A stretch of 64,000 nucleotides of DNA from Lepisosteus oculatus (Eukaryota > Chordata > Actinopteri > Semionotiformes > Lepisosteidae), in the NCBI RefSeq assembly GCF_040954835.1, contig NW_027168394.1, forward strand, positions 163,501 through 227,500, in the 5' to 3' direction. The notes under the pieces are model-generated. The model was not told the origin of the DNA and made no database searches. It worked only from the letters and a program-made list of their open reading frames with translations. Shown piece after piece: positions 52,388 to 63,589 of the stretch; position 1 is the first letter of the stretch, and the number at the start of each line of letters is the position of its first letter. Both the position numbers and the translations under genes were made by a program.

Positions 52388-53340
52388 TGGCATCCCTGAG
52401 CCGGTTTTCTTACATGTGAAAATAACATTTTAGCATCATATTATTACATACAGGTCTCTAGCTTCAACACAGTGATATATATATATACTCAGTGATTTAT
52501 TGGTACATGCCCAGGTCAATAATCAGAATGAGGATTTATTTCCAGACGGGCTACAGGTAGTGTTGTGAAATACTTCAACACACTGGATCGCAGATTTAGA
52601 CCCCCTGCACTCTTACTCCTTAAAAACCAAAGAAATGAAGATATGTAGCAATCACATTGCAACAGGGCTGACAGTGACTTAATGCTTATACTAGTGGACT
52701 TCTGGTACCTTTAGGGTACGGTGTTCCCTGAAGGGCTCTCAAACCCCACATTTCAGATGCCTAGCTGTTTTGCTGATGTGTTGCACCTCAGAATTACTTT
52801 TAAACCTTACCTCTGGTATCTTTAATCCCTATTGCTCAACGCATGGTGAAAGTATTGCATAAATGTGTCTGAAAATGAGCAATGGGCACCTGAGAGACTC
52901 ATTTGCCTGTTTCATAAATGATCATATTTGACTAGAGATTCTGTTTGGGATTCAGTTGTGCATTCTGACAGCAATCGCTTTCAAAAAACGATACATTCTG
53001 GATGAGGTCAAGGTGCAGGAACACTGTATTTAGGATGTGTTTGCACTTATTCTGTGTCTCTAGCTTCAACACAGCGATATATGTATATGCTCACTGATTT
53101 TTTGGTACATGCCCAGGGCAATAATCATTATGAGGATTTATTTCCTGATGTGCTAGGGGTAGTGTTGTGAAATACTTCAACACACTGGATCGCAGGTTTA
53201 AACCGCCTGCACTCTTACTCCTTAAAAACCAACAAATGCAGATATGTAGCAATCATATTGTAGCTGACACTCATTTGCCTGTTTCACAAATGATCATATT
53301 TTACTAGAGATTCTGTTTGGGATACGGATGTGCATTCTGA
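52388..53340. repeat. diverged AT-rich dispersed repeats
   Basis: No gene. Two diverged copies of the segment with GATTCTGTTTGGGATTC (about 52930 and 53300), and a short TATATATATA run near 52480. Confidence 0.6.
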
Positions 53341-54173
53341 CAGCAATCTCCTTATCGCGGCTTTGCCCTTCTTGCCTCTTTGGACAATATCTCCATCTTG
53401 TGGTCGTTATTGGTAATGTCTAGACAACATCTCCATCTTGTGGTCGTTTTTGGTAATGTCTTCTTATGCCCTTTTTTATTTTAATTCTCTATTAGTTGAT
53501 TCTAGAATCTCTACAATGGAGATGAAAACATCAGTTTTATAGCAGACAATATGACATTATTTATAGTCCAATTAGAAACTTATTACCCTGTTTTTAACAT
53601 AATAACAAATTAAAATTGATTAAAACTAAGTTTGGAACACCAGGGAACATAACAAATGATTTTTAGGAAAACCATGAGGTTCTCTGTGTCCAATGCCTGC
53701 AAGGGGAGAAAGCTAGAATCCTTTGATTTTTTCAAAATTTGAAAATAAACATCATATAACAACAGCTTTCATTCCTAGGAGTGAAAAATAACCATTTGTG
53801 AAGACATAGTAGTTTCTAAAACACTACAATAAAGTTAAAAACATCAGTTTTATATTACATTATTTTTAGTGAAATTAGTCATTTTTTGCACTATTTTTAA
53901 TAAAATATCTAATTAAAAGTGATTAAAATTAAGTTTGGAACAACAAGGAACACAAAAAAAAAAGATTTTTAGGAAAACCATGAGGTCCTCTGTGCCCGAT
54001 GCCTGCAAGGGGAGAAAGCTAGAATCCTAAAAAAAAGTTTTCATTTCTAGAGCCTAAGAGGAAAACAAGACAAATGTATATCTCCAAATAATTTTATGTG
54101 CTTCAGAAGAGCCCAGGAAAGTTTTTTGCATACATGAAACCACGCCCGTTTGCACATAAGCAGACATGGTTTA
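53341..54173 (+). repeat. F block (duplicated, inverted at 56936-58440)
   Basis: No gene. It contains two ~40-bp units with CATCTCCATCTTGTGGTCG and repeated CCTGCAAGGGGAGAAAGC segments. The reverse-oriented copy is longer owing to an internal duplication. Confidence 0.7.
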
Positions 54174-55117
54174 CGCTCTTACCAACGCGATGGAAAGCAA
54201 AACAAAGCAAAGCAGAGCAAAACAAAACGAACAATCGAAAACCCTCACGTCCCGCACTTGCATATAACGCCGTTACGTGCCCAAGCGGTATTGTAGTCAT
54301 CCTAGCACTGCACCCCGGGGCGTAAGGTATATGGGAACGAGCACACGCCACGAATCGTCTCGAATCACTCCCTACAGCTGTAAGGCGCCTTGAAGCGTGC
54401 ACCCCCAACATTCTTCTTTGCGCATCTGTGAAAGGTAAACTCTTGAGCAAACTCTGAACCAGCTCTAAGGAAACTAAACTGATTAGACGTTACTTTGACT
54501 CATCTTTTTACTCTCAGTGCTGGATTGCTCAAACTCCAGCTAGGGTTAGGTTTAACATTCCCACGCTACTTAGACACTTTGTTTACACTCAGTGCTGGAT
54601 TTTGGGAACTTCAGGACGAGTGGGAATTTTCTCCTATCTGTCAATTCTGTTTTGTTTTGGAGACTCTTGGCTGCCTATATTGTACAGTGCAGCGTGAAGG
54701 AAACATTTTCCAAAACTGTGTCAGCTCAAAAGTTGTAAGAAAACCTCTCCAGCTGCTTTACCTCTCTTCATTTTTGTCATTTAATGTGACAATCGATGTA
54801 TAACTGGAGCCTCACATATGCAAATGGTGAGGCTCCAGTTCGACACCACTTTACAGTATATGACAAAAACATGGCAGACTGTGCCGGACCAGCTGGTAAC
54901 TTCCGCTTATTTTGACCATATTAAACATTGGAAATCTTCCCACTTGCATTTGTGACACTTGATTTTGGCTCCACCTAAGACACTCTTAAATCTTCAAACA
55001 CTTTTCTCTTCTCCCGCAACACTCTTGTCTGTCGGCACTGTGTGGCAGCGTTGCAGGACAACCCATCTCACCACGGAAAGGAACCTAACAGCTTTGGTAA
55101 GAGAGGAGAAAAGGACA
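54174..55117 (+). repeat. E block plus adjoining segment, mirrored at 63036-63930
   Basis: No gene was recognised. 54174-54484 is the E block. 54485-55117 is found inverted next to the tRNA-Ile at 62962. It contains two CAGTGCTGGATT direct repeats and the octamer-bearing palindrome. Confidence 0.7.
54802..54840. promoter_or_regulatory. 14-bp perfect palindrome with octamer in its loop
   Basis: AACTGGAGCCTCAC and GTGAGGCTCCAGTT flank ATATGCAAATG, which contains the octamer ATGCAAAT. The inverted copy is at 63250-63288 with both arms preserved. An octamer is typical of snRNA-type enhancers, but no gene was identified at the expected distance. Function unknown. Confidence 0.6.
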
Positions 55118-55191
55118 TGGCCCATACGGGGCTCGAACCCGCGACCTTGGCGTTATTAGCACCACGCTCTAACCAACTGAGCTAACCGGCC
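55118..55191 (-). tRNA. tRNA-Ile (AAT)
   Basis: A 74-nt isoleucine tRNA, anticodon AAT, canonical B box GGTTCGAGCCC. The acceptor has one variant pair (GTATGGGCC). It appears functional. Confidence 0.93.
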
Positions 55192-55389
55192 TCGTGACAG
55201 TGCCCCTCTCTGTGCTGCAAAAAATCGAACTCAGGGAATTTCTTTTGTCCTCCTTTGAATAGAAAGCCGTGTAATTCAGTGTACGGGCTTTCTCATGCAG
55301 TTTCATGGTTTCACAGCATTATTCAGCTGATTTTAAATGTACCTAAAGGAGAAACATTATTGAAGACCATCAATTACCAAGAACTTTTG

Positions 55390-55675
55390 TCAAAGGTTTT
55401 GGTGGTCATTTTTAATGACCACAGAGCACTATGACCTCGGTTTTACATCTCATCCAAAAGACAGCGCCCTTTTACAACACAGCTTCTCCGTCACTATATT
55501 GGGAGATATGGACCCGCACAGACCTCAGGGTGAGCGCCTCCCCGCTGGCCCCATTAACACCACTTCCAGCTGGAAGCTTTGTTTTTCCCTGTAGCTCACC
55601 CTCATCCAGGTACTGACCTGGCTCACACCTGCTTAGCTTCAGTGGGTTTTCAGTTGCGAGTTGCAAAAGTTGGGA
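55390..55675 (-). repeat. 5S rRNA-related SINE, inverted
   Basis: Third copy of the SINE, again between tRNA-Ile and tRNA-Gly(GCC), with scattered substitutions. Confidence 0.7.
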
Positions 55676-55709
55676 TGCAAGTGATGGAGCCGTTCGCTGC
55701 AAAAGCCAC

Positions 55710-55780
55710 TGCATTGGCCAGGAATCGAAACCAAGCCTCCTGCGTGGCAGGCGAGAGTTCTAACAATGAACCACCAATGC
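55710..55780 (-). pseudogene. tRNA-Gly (GCC), decayed
   Basis: The acceptor pairs and anticodon GCC are kept, but the B box is GGTTTCGATTCC-like, the D loop reads TTCATTGTTAG, and the anticodon stem is changed (GCCACGCAGG). Probably inactive. The intact relative is at 40500. Confidence 0.82.
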
Positions 55781-56021
55781 TCAATGCCTGTACCTTCAAA
55801 AAAGACGCTTTTTTGGTGCTGTGTGCAAAAAGCGTCGACATCTACTTCCAGCTGCAAAATGCCATCCGCGGACGCTGTGAATTTATTTATTTAGACACCG
55901 CTCAGAATCCCCTGTAAGATTCTCCTTCAATTCCGTTTTGCAGTGCTTTAGCTCTTTCAAAAGGCTTCGCTTTGCTAGTCACAATCCAAGGCTTGTGACA
56001 GCATTTGAAAACACTTGCCAC

Positions 56022-56093
56022 TGCGTTGGCCGGGAATCGAACCCGGGTCAACTGCTTGGAAGGTAGCTATGCTCACCACTATACCACCAACAC
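56022..56093 (-). tRNA. tRNA-Gly (TCC)
   Basis: A 72-nt glycine tRNA with TCC anticodon and canonical T arm (CCCGGGTTCGATTCCCGG). Acceptor GTGTTGG / CCAACGC has one mismatch at the second pair, and the anticodon stem has a single change (AGCTACC). Possibly active. Confidence 0.88.
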
Positions 56094-56475
56094 ATGCCCG
56101 GGGGAGCCCTCCAGGACACCACCAGAGAATGCTCACGATTTCAGAAGCTGTCTCCGGGACGTGCTGATTCCACACATCCTGAATAAATCATGTTATTGTT
56201 AGTTGCTGTAGCTAGACGTTCAAATGAGTTTCATGGCCAGATGGACTGTTTCCTCAAGTGGTATAGTATTGCAGTAAGACAGCACGATGCCTGCAAGACT
56301 ATGTCACGCTAAACGCCACAGATTGTTTGTCCGTTCGTGTCAGTCGTCCTGCAGCCACGGGAAGTGGGACACAAACATGCTGCAATGCTTTCAAGACATT
56401 AGGATTTGTTTGTGCAACATCCGAGAAGAGTACTTGTGGCTTGAATGTGACTGAGCAAGGTGTTTAAAGACAGAG
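56094..56475 (+). repeat. U4 5' flank fused to U4 3' end (gene deleted)
   Basis: The distal U4 upstream sequence runs to TTGAATGTGA at about 56448 and then continues with CTGAGCAAGGTGTTTAAAGACAGAG, shown here in shortened form as CTGAGC...GACAGAG. That is the last bases of U4 and its 3' box. Enhancer, promoter and almost all of the gene are missing between. Confidence 0.85.
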
Positions 56476-56935
56476 ACTGAAAACTGTTAAAGGATGAGTC
56501 AAAGTAACGTCTAATCGGATTAGTTTCCTTAGAGCTGGTTCAGAGTTTGCTCAAGAGTTTACCTTTCACAGATGCGCAAAGAAGAATGTTGGGGGTGCAC
56601 GCTTCAAGGCGCCTTACAGCTGTAGGGAGTGATTTCAGACGATTCGTGGCGTGTGCTCATTCCCATATACCGTACGCCCCGGGGTGCAGTGCTAGGATGA
56701 CGTACAATACCGCTTGGGCACGTAACGGCGTTATATGCAAGTGCGGGACGTGAGGGTTTTGCGTTTGTTCGTTTTGTTTTGCTCTGCTTTGCTTTGTTTT
56801 GCTTTCCATCGCGTTGGTAAGAGCGTAAATAAAAAGGCGATTCCTGCATCTACCACTAATGTAAGAGCTATTTCAAGTGCGCCGTGGTGCGGCTTTTCAA
56901 ATGCTTAACAGGATGATTTTGCATGCACACGTGCT
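56476..56935 (-). repeat. E block, inverted
   Basis: No gene. Mirror of 41035-41455. Confidence 0.7.
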
Positions 56936-58440
56936 TTCATGCAGTCGTGTGTGCAACCATGTCTGCTTACGTGCAAACGGGCGTGGTTTCATGTATGCAA
57001 AAAACTTTCCTGGGCTCTTCTGAAGCACATAAAATTATTTGGAGATATACATTTGTCTTATTTTCCTCTTAGGCTCTAGAATTGATAACTTTTTTTTCAT
57101 TTTTGGCATTTTTCATCATTTTCCAGAAAGTGGTTGCAAGCCCGATATCATGCGAAGAAACTTCAGGATTCGGGGATCAGTCAATGGATTTTCTTCAAAG
57201 TTGGATTTTTGCACTCTGTGGACCAAGAGATGTTGTTCTATAATGTTTTTTTTTTTTTCAAATTTAAAAATATCATTTTTTCATGGAGCTTTGAATGTGA
57301 TGGATTCACCCTCCTTTAGCCAGGACAGAGCTCCAGGAGCCTGGGTAGGATTCTAGCTTTCTCCCCTTGCAGGCACCTGGCACAGAAGACAATATTTTTT
57401 TCCTTAAAATCTTTTTTTTTGTGTTCCTTGTTGTTCCAAACTTAATTTTAATCACTTTTAATTAGAGATTTTATTAAAAATAGTGCAATAAATGACTAAT
57501 TTCACAAAAATTAATGTAATATAAAACGGATGTTTTCAACTTTATTGTAGTGTTTTAGAAACTAATATGTCTTCAAAAATGGTTGTTTTTCACTCCTATG
57601 AATGAAAACTGTTGTTATATGATGTTTTTTTTTTCAAATTTTAAATGATCATTTTTTCATGGAGCTTTGAAGGGGATGGATTCACCCTCCTTTAGCCAGG
57701 ACAGAGCTCCAGGAGCCTGGGTAGGATTCTAGCTTTCTCCCCTTGCAGGCACCTGGCACAGAAGACATCATTTTTTTCCTTAAAATCTTTTTTTTTTGTG
57801 TTCCTTGTTGCTCCAAACTTAATTCTATTCACTTTTAATTAGAGATTATATTAAAAATAGTGCAATAAATGACTAATTTCACTAAAAATACTAAAAGTAA
57901 TATAAAACGGATGTTTTTAACTTTATTGTAGTGTTTTAGAAACTAATATGTCTTCAAAAATGGTTATTTTTCACTCCTAGGAATGAAAGCTGTTGTTATA
58001 TGACGTTTATTTTCAACTTTTGAAAAAGCAAAGGATTCTAGCTTTCTCCCCTTGCAGGCATCGGACACAGAGAACCTCATGGTTTTCCTAAAAATCATTT
58101 TTTATGTTCCCTGGTGTTCCAAACTTAGTTTTAATCAATTTTAATTTGTTATGTTACAAACAGGGTAATAAAGTCTTAATTGGACTATAACTAATGTCAT
58201 ATTGTCTGCTACAAAACTGATATTTTCAGCTCTATTGTAGAGATTCTAGAATCAACTTATAAAGAATTGAAATGAAAAAAGGGCATAAGAAGACATTACC
58301 AACAACGACCACATGATGGAGATATTGTCTAGACATTACCAACAACGACCACAAGATGGAGATATTGTCTAGACATTACCAACAACGACCACAAGATGGA
58401 GATATTTTCCAAAGAGGCAAGAGGGGCAAAGCTGCGATAA
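56936..58440 (-). repeat. F block, inverted and internally duplicated
   Basis: Mirror of 53341-54173. An internal segment with AGCCAGGACAGAGCTCCAGG occurs twice (about 57318 and 57694), each followed by GGATTCTAGCTTTCTCCCC. No gene. Confidence 0.7.
58291..58410. repeat. three tandem 40-bp repeats
   Basis: Units at 58291, 58331 and 58371 begin AGACATTACCAACAACGACC and end GATATTGTCT or a close variant. Confidence 0.92.
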
Positions 58441-59446
58441 GGTAAAATCATTTTTTGAAAGAGATTGTTGTCAGAATGCACATCCGTATCCCAAACAGAA
58501 TCTCTAGTAAAATATGATCATTTGTGAAACAGGCAAATGAGTGTCAGCTACAATATGATTGCTACATATCTGCATTTGTTGGTATTTAAGGAGTAAGAGT
58601 GCAGGTTTAAACCTGCGATCCTGTGTTGAAGAATTTCACAACACTACCTCTAGCACATATGGAAATAAATCCTCATAATGATTATTGCCCTGGGCATGTA
58701 CCAAAAAATCAGTGAGCATATATATATATATCACTGGGTTGAAGCTAGAAACACAGAATAACTGCAAACACATCCTAAATACAGTGTTCCAGCACCTTTG
58801 ACCTCATCCAGAACGTATCATTTCTTGAAAGGGATTGCTGTCCGAATGCACATCTGAATCCCAAACAGAATCTCTAGTAAAATACGATCATTTGTGAAAC
58901 AGGCAAATGACTGTCTCAGGGGCCCATTTCTCATTGTCAGACACATGTATGCAATGCTTTCACTGTGCATTGAGCAATAGGGATCAAAAACACCGCAGGT
59001 AAGGTTAGAAGTCATGTTCTATGATCATTTCTTTCAGCATTAGGGACTAAATATACTAAACGTATGATGCTAAAATGTTATTTTTACATATATTAATGTT
59101 ATAAATGATTGCTTATGCTTTATAAACAAATCTAATTATAATAAAAGCTTAAGTTTTGTATTTATCTTGTACCATAGAACATGATTTTCTTTGTATTTCA
59201 AGCCCACAAAGTGTCCAAATGATGCACCTTTGACCTCATCCAGAACGTATCATTTCTTGAAAGGGATTGCTGTCCGAATGCACATCTGAATCCCAAACAG
59301 AATCTCTAGTAAAATACGATCATTTGTGAAACAGGCAAATGACTGTCTCAGGGGCCCATTTCTCATTGTCAGACACATGTATGCAATGCATTCACTGTGC
59401 ATTGAGCAATAGGGATCAAAAACAGAAGGGAAACAGACATGGAAAC
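58441..59446 (-). repeat. AT-rich dispersed repeats, inverted
   Basis: No gene. Inverted copies of the segments in 37673-39868. The part at 58793-58990 is repeated at 59225-59420. Confidence 0.65.
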
Positions 59447-59528
59447 CAACGAGGATGGGATTTGAACCCATGCGTGCAAAGCACAATGGATTAGCAATCC
59501 ATCGCCTTAACCACTCGGCCACCTCGTT
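59447..59528 (-). tRNA. tRNA-Ser (GCT)
   Basis: An 82-nt serine tRNA with perfect acceptor AACGAGG / CCTCGTT, long variable arm and anticodon GCT. The B box is GGTTCAAATCC, and the anticodon stem has a change (GATTGCTAATCC). Better preserved than the copy at 48069. Confidence 0.9.
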
Positions 59529-59906
59529 AACAAAACTGGGCTGTCCCAACTGGGTTGGCGCGCTCCAGATGATCTTTTTCTTTTTTTTCCCTCGTACTCG
59601 AGGGTCATTTTCCTGTTCCACATGCGATTTCAACATTTTCCCTGGGAGATGTCAAGCCAGCAAGCCACTGCTGTGGTTCAGTGGCCAGTGTGGAGTTCAG
59701 TGGCCCTGTTGTACACAGAAAGCACATTGAGCTCCTTGGACATGAAAAGTTCCAGATAAAAGCCATTTGTCATCCTTTCTCTTGGTGTCGATGTTGCTAT
59801 TGTATGTAAAGGTGGCAACTTGCTCAGCGAGCAGGCGGAGCACACACCGAATGCAGATGTGTCTGAGTGGTGTGTCCAAGTGGCTGCAAAAGGACAGCAC
59901 TCCCGG
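59529..59906. repeat. tRNA-Ser to tRNA-Thr spacer, copy 2
   Basis: No gene. Near-identical to 48151-48529. Confidence 0.75.
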
Positions 59907-59975
59907 GGCGCTGTGGCTTAGTTGGTTAAAGCGCCTGTCTAGTAAACAGGAGGCCCTGGGTCTGAATCCCAGTGG
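59907..59975 (+). pseudogene. tRNA-Thr (AGT), lacking the 3' acceptor end
   Basis: D, anticodon (AGT) and T arms are present (GGGTCTGAATCCC), but the sequence leaves the tRNA after CAGTGG, losing the last bases of the acceptor stem. Not functional. Confidence 0.88.
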
Positions 59976-60350
59976 ATAACCGCCTACGGCTAGACTTAAT
60001 TAAATGCAAGTATTCATTTCCTGTCTTTAACACGACTTGTTTTTCTTAAAATGGATGCAACTTGCAAAACATGAAATACAAACCTTGCTAATCAGCGCTA
60101 GCAGCTGGCAAAAAAAAAAGAAGTCAGCAATGTTTTTTTTCTTTAACCTTAACCCTGCTAATGGAGAAGAGTTAAACGACCGAGTCTATGCAGCTTAAAC
60201 GGTGCGCACGTCGGGTTCTTAGCTGAAAGGGTGGTAAATCACGCTCACCCCAGTCCTTAATCTTTTAAAGAGGATACAAAATTGAACCTAGTCGCCACAT
60301 CACATACATCCTGTTCAATGATAAAAAGGTAACATCTATCCTCGCTCCAG
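59976..60350. repeat. tRNA-Thr downstream spacer, copy 3
   Basis: No gene. Same as 2058-2470. Confidence 0.7.
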
Positions 60351-60753
60351 AGTAAATCTCAAGTTGAGGGCATATTTTTTTCACTTTACCGTGAATCGGG
60401 CTCGGCTGTACAGAGGATAGAGCAGAGCAATGAGGTCACGGGGACAGGGGAGTCACACGCTGGCTGTTTGAACACGCGGAAGATCACTGAGGGATCCACA
60501 GTATATGGACCCTCCGTGCGCAATCAGTCCACACTCCGGACTCTGAATCCTGCCATCCGAGTTAAGATCTCGGCAGAACCTGAAGCGCAGTTCCTTCTTA
60601 AAACGTAATCTGGTGAGCATTTCTAGAATCGTACTTGTATAGATGCAGCCTTTAATGTGTTGCTAGGTTAAAATTGATGACTTCTTGTATTTCAGTAGGC
60701 AACTGCCCTCTTGATTTTGGATTTAATTTCTTTATTACAGGGGCGCTTTTATG
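60351..60753 (+). pseudogene. exon-bearing locus, copy 4 (exon 1 and start of exon 2)
   Basis: Contains the first exon with GAGGGATCCACAG and the donor at about 60603, the intron, and ATTACAG plus the first bases of exon 2 (GGGGCGCTTTTATGAAG). There it is joined to the retroelement fragment. Confidence 0.55.
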
Positions 60754-62597
60754 AAGCCAAGGGACCAGGGAGCTGCCCCAGTACTGGGATGGCCAGTTCG
60801 AAATCATAGAAACTATTGTCAATTCCAGTCCCATGTCAGTGCGAGCAGGGATTTTGACATCTTGTTTTGCTATGTTCTGCACCAACAGGCAGGTGGCTCG
60901 GCCATTCCGTTCCAGTCTGGGGGTACAACAGACTGCTAGGTTCAGTCTGATAAACTGAGCTGATGGTTGGAAGAAAACCATCTCAGCGTCCATTCTCTGT
61001 CCCTTCTTTAGGACAAGGCGTACCGGAAACCCTGCTGTTGACGCAGGAACGATCAGGTCCGATTTGTTTACTACCTGGCAGGCCTGAGGAATCGTCTGAC
61101 CTGACCGAATGTTCTCGGGGTCACCACTTAGAGAGTGGGCATCTGGGTCTACCCGTTTCCACAGCACACTGTTTACTGTGTCCAGCTGGGCGCCCAGTCG
61201 AACCAATAGGTCTGCACCAATGCAGACCGAATGGGTCAGCTGAGGTGCTACCTGGAAGTAGTGAGCAAACTTCCTTTTTCCGATGGAGATGGAAGCTACA
61301 CAGCTTCCTTTGCTCCAAATGGACCTATGAGGTGGGGGTGCCCACCACAGAACCTGTGACTGCGTCACCAGGGTCACCTGACAGCTTCGCGACAGGTCCT
61401 CGAACAGACCTTCACTGATTATGGACTTCTCAGAGCTGAGGCTAAGAATTACATCATCAACCTGCACTTCTGCCACCTGGACCCCCTCCCACCACCATGG
61501 GGTGGTAGTCCTGGACCCCCTGAGGTACCAGGGTGCACAGAAAGGACTCCCATTCATTACCGGACAGGGAGATCCACTCTTCTTCAGGGATGAAAAGGGG
61601 GTGTGCTTTACCTGGCGGGTCAAGCAGCTGCTCGGAGCACTGCTCCTGTAGTTGGGAGACCGTGGGAGTGCTGGCCTGGGCAGGACTTCCCTGTAGTTTT
61701 GGAAAGCAAGAAGAGACATTTATTCTCGTCCAGAGGAACCAGGAGGAACCTCCAACTCAGCTATAGTGTTCAGTGGGCACTGTGTGATCACAGCATAACC
61801 ACTGAATCCCCCTTTTTGCTGTGCAACAGGCTTAGGGTTTTTGACCTGAGCCCACAATTTTCCACGCTGGCAGTCCACCAGAGGCTCCAGCCTGTCAAGC
61901 AGGTCTTGGCCAATGAGTAGTGGCTCTGTTTTTAACCTAGAGATGTAAACAGGATGCACCACGTTCATTGGCCCGAACCTAAGTGCCACCCACACTCGGT
62001 GTGTGATCCTGGCATGATCCTGGGTATAGCTGGAAATATCTATTTTACAAGGTTCTACCTTAAGTCTGATGCCTTTTCCTTTCGCTACTCGTTTGAGCTC
62101 GCTGAGTAGATCGCCTGACATCAAACTAATTTCAGCCCCAGTGTCAATCAGTGCTTCTCTATCTAAGACGTTTTCAAGAGAAACCTTGATATAAATACGC
62201 CTTGCTTTGCCTTTCTGGCTGAGATTCCCTAAGAATTGTTGGAAGCCTGCCTTTTCTTTGACTTCAGGGGCGGGGTCAGCGCCCAACTCAGAGTCACAGC
62301 CTTCTTCCAGGCAGGAACCCTCCCACCCAATCAGATAGACTGAGGGAGGGGCTTGGGACGGATCCCCGCCTCCTCCAGTGAGAAGGGGCGTGGTCCCCCT
62401 AAGCTCATTCACACTTCTGGCATTCGGTGCGGAAGGTTTACCCTGTCCTGATCTCTCAGGCAGGGCTTGTTCAAGCCTGGCCAGGCGGGCTGCAGTCGAC
62501 TCCCTTCGTCCAGTCTTATGATAGACTCTGCCTGAGCCCTTGCCTTCCCCGTAGCGCTCACGGCGGCTCTGACGCTTAGTGCGGTCCTGCCTGCCTA
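60754..62597 (-). mobile_element. LTR-retroelement internal fragment (protease region)
   Basis: A minus-strand piece of gag-pol type sequence without LTRs, reverse transcriptase or integrase. The boundaries fall exactly at the exon-bearing locus (right of 60753) and the D block (left of 62598), so it was brought in by rearrangement rather than a clean insertion. No target duplication is visible. Confidence 0.75.
60757..62597 (-). pseudogene. retropepsin-containing polyprotein fragment, one in-frame stop
   Basis: A single reading frame runs through, with one TAA at about 61720-61722. An Arg/Lys-rich N-terminal stretch precedes a retropepsin with catalytic LIDTGAEIS and the later hydrophobic LIGQDLLDRL segment, both typical of retroviral-type aspartic proteases. 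After the TAA the frame shows VDDVILSLSS and VCIGADLLVRLG at similar spacing, which looks like a second, non-catalytic protease-like fold. A Met directly follows the TAA. The apparent N-terminal ~19 residues of the open frame come from flanking D block. Fragment only; no activity expected beyond the protease domain, if any. Confidence 0.6.
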
Positions 62598-62935
62598 TTT
62601 TGCTCGTAGCGGCGCCCGGCCTTTGTCTGTCAAATGTTAGGTTGCGCTTCTTCATGCTGCATCGTCGGCATGAGTGGAGCTTTTTAAACGTCTGTACTTA
62701 CTGCGCCCCATAAGAAATCGTTCGTCCCTGTTCAAAAGAGATTGTGCGATGTCCTGCAGCGTTCGCAAAGCAAACCTTTGACAGTTTGAAAAGAGGAATT
62801 TATTCTGCTTCCTGTGCGTGCAGTAATTACAAAGTTGAACGTCTTTACACGATCTGCTGCAGTTTTCAGTGGGCGGGCTTTGTCAAATTGCTTGGAAAAA
62901 CGCAGTTTCGGCTCGGGAAACATCATGAGCAGTGT
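62598..62935 (+). repeat. U4 downstream block (D block), partial copy
   Basis: The middle of the D block. It starts at TTGCTCGTAGCGGCGCCCG and ends near CATGAGCAGTGTC, where the tRNA-Ile upstream sequence begins. Confidence 0.8.
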
Positions 62936-62961
62936 CAGCACAGAGAGGACCACTGTCGTGA

Positions 62962-63035
62962 GGCCGGTTAGCTCAGTCGGTTAGAGTGTGGTGCTAATAA
63001 CGCCAAGGTCGTGGGTTCGAGCCCCGTACGGGCCA
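62962..63035 (+). tRNA. tRNA-Ile (AAT)
   Basis: A 74-nt isoleucine tRNA gene with anticodon AAT and B box GGTTCGAGCCC, acceptor GGCCGGT / ACGGGCC. Small D-arm and anticodon-stem differences (CAGTCGG, GAGTGTGG) from the other copies. It appears functional, with TTTT 8 nt downstream. Confidence 0.93.
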
Positions 63036-63077
63036 GGTCCTTTTCTCCTCTCTTACCAAAGCTGTTAGGTTCCTTTC

Positions 63078-63116
63078 CGTGGTGAGATGGGTTGTCATGC
63101 AACCCATCTCACCACG
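63078..63116. repeat. 17-bp perfect palindrome
   Basis: CGTGGTGAGATGGGTTG and CAACCCATCTCACCACG flank TCATG. The equivalent place at about 55063 has one arm only, so the palindrome arose by rearrangement in this copy. Confidence 0.85.
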
Positions 63117-63249
63117 TGTCACAAATACAAGTGTCACAAATACAAGTGGGAGGATTTCCAATGTTTAATATGGTAAAAATAAGCAGAAGTTATCTGCCGG
63201 TCATGGCACAGTCTGCCATGCTTTTGTCATATACTGTAAAGTGGTGTCG

Positions 63250-63288
63250 AACTGGAGCCTCACCATTTGCATATGTGAGGCTCCAGTT
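63250..63288. promoter_or_regulatory. octamer-loop palindrome, inverted copy
   Basis: Same 14-bp arms as at 54802 with CATTTGCATAT in the loop (octamer in reverse). Confidence 0.6.
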
Positions 63289-63533
63289 ATACATCGAGTG
63301 TCACGTTAAATGACAAAAATCAAGAGAGTTAAAGCAGCTGGAGAGGTTTTCTTACAACTTTTGAGCTGACACAGTTTTGGAAAATGTTTCCTTCACGCTG
63401 CACTGTACAACATAGGCAGCCAAGAGTCTCCAAAACAAAACAGAATTGACAGATAGGAGAAAATTCCCACCCGTCCTGAAGTTCCCAAAATCCAGCACTG
63501 AGCGTAACAAAGTGTCTAAGTAGCGTGGGAATG

Positions 63534-63551
63534 CTAACCCTAACCCTAACC
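63534..63551. repeat. short interstitial telomere-like repeat
   Basis: Three CTAACC units in a row. The mirrored copy near 54540 keeps only part (TAGGGTTAGG). Too short to imply a telomere fusion. Confidence 0.6.
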
Positions 63552-63589
63552 GGAGTTTGAGCAATCCAGCACTGAGCGTAAAAAGATGA

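Larger units (their letters stand above)
63036..63589 (-). repeat. mirror of 54485-55117
   Basis: No gene. Inverted copy of the segment beside tRNA-Ile(55118). It contains two palindromes (separate entries) and a duplicated TGTCACAAATACAAG. Confidence 0.7.

Noticed and set aside
54250-54400. Possible U6-like snRNA in the E block (GATTCGTGGCG then GTTCCCATATA on the minus strand)
   Set aside because: Only a short resemblance to the U6 3' end. The U6 5' stem-loop and ACAGAGA region are absent.
63534-63551. Interstitial telomere sequence as a fusion scar
   Set aside because: Only three units within a duplicated spacer; chance or local slippage is enough.
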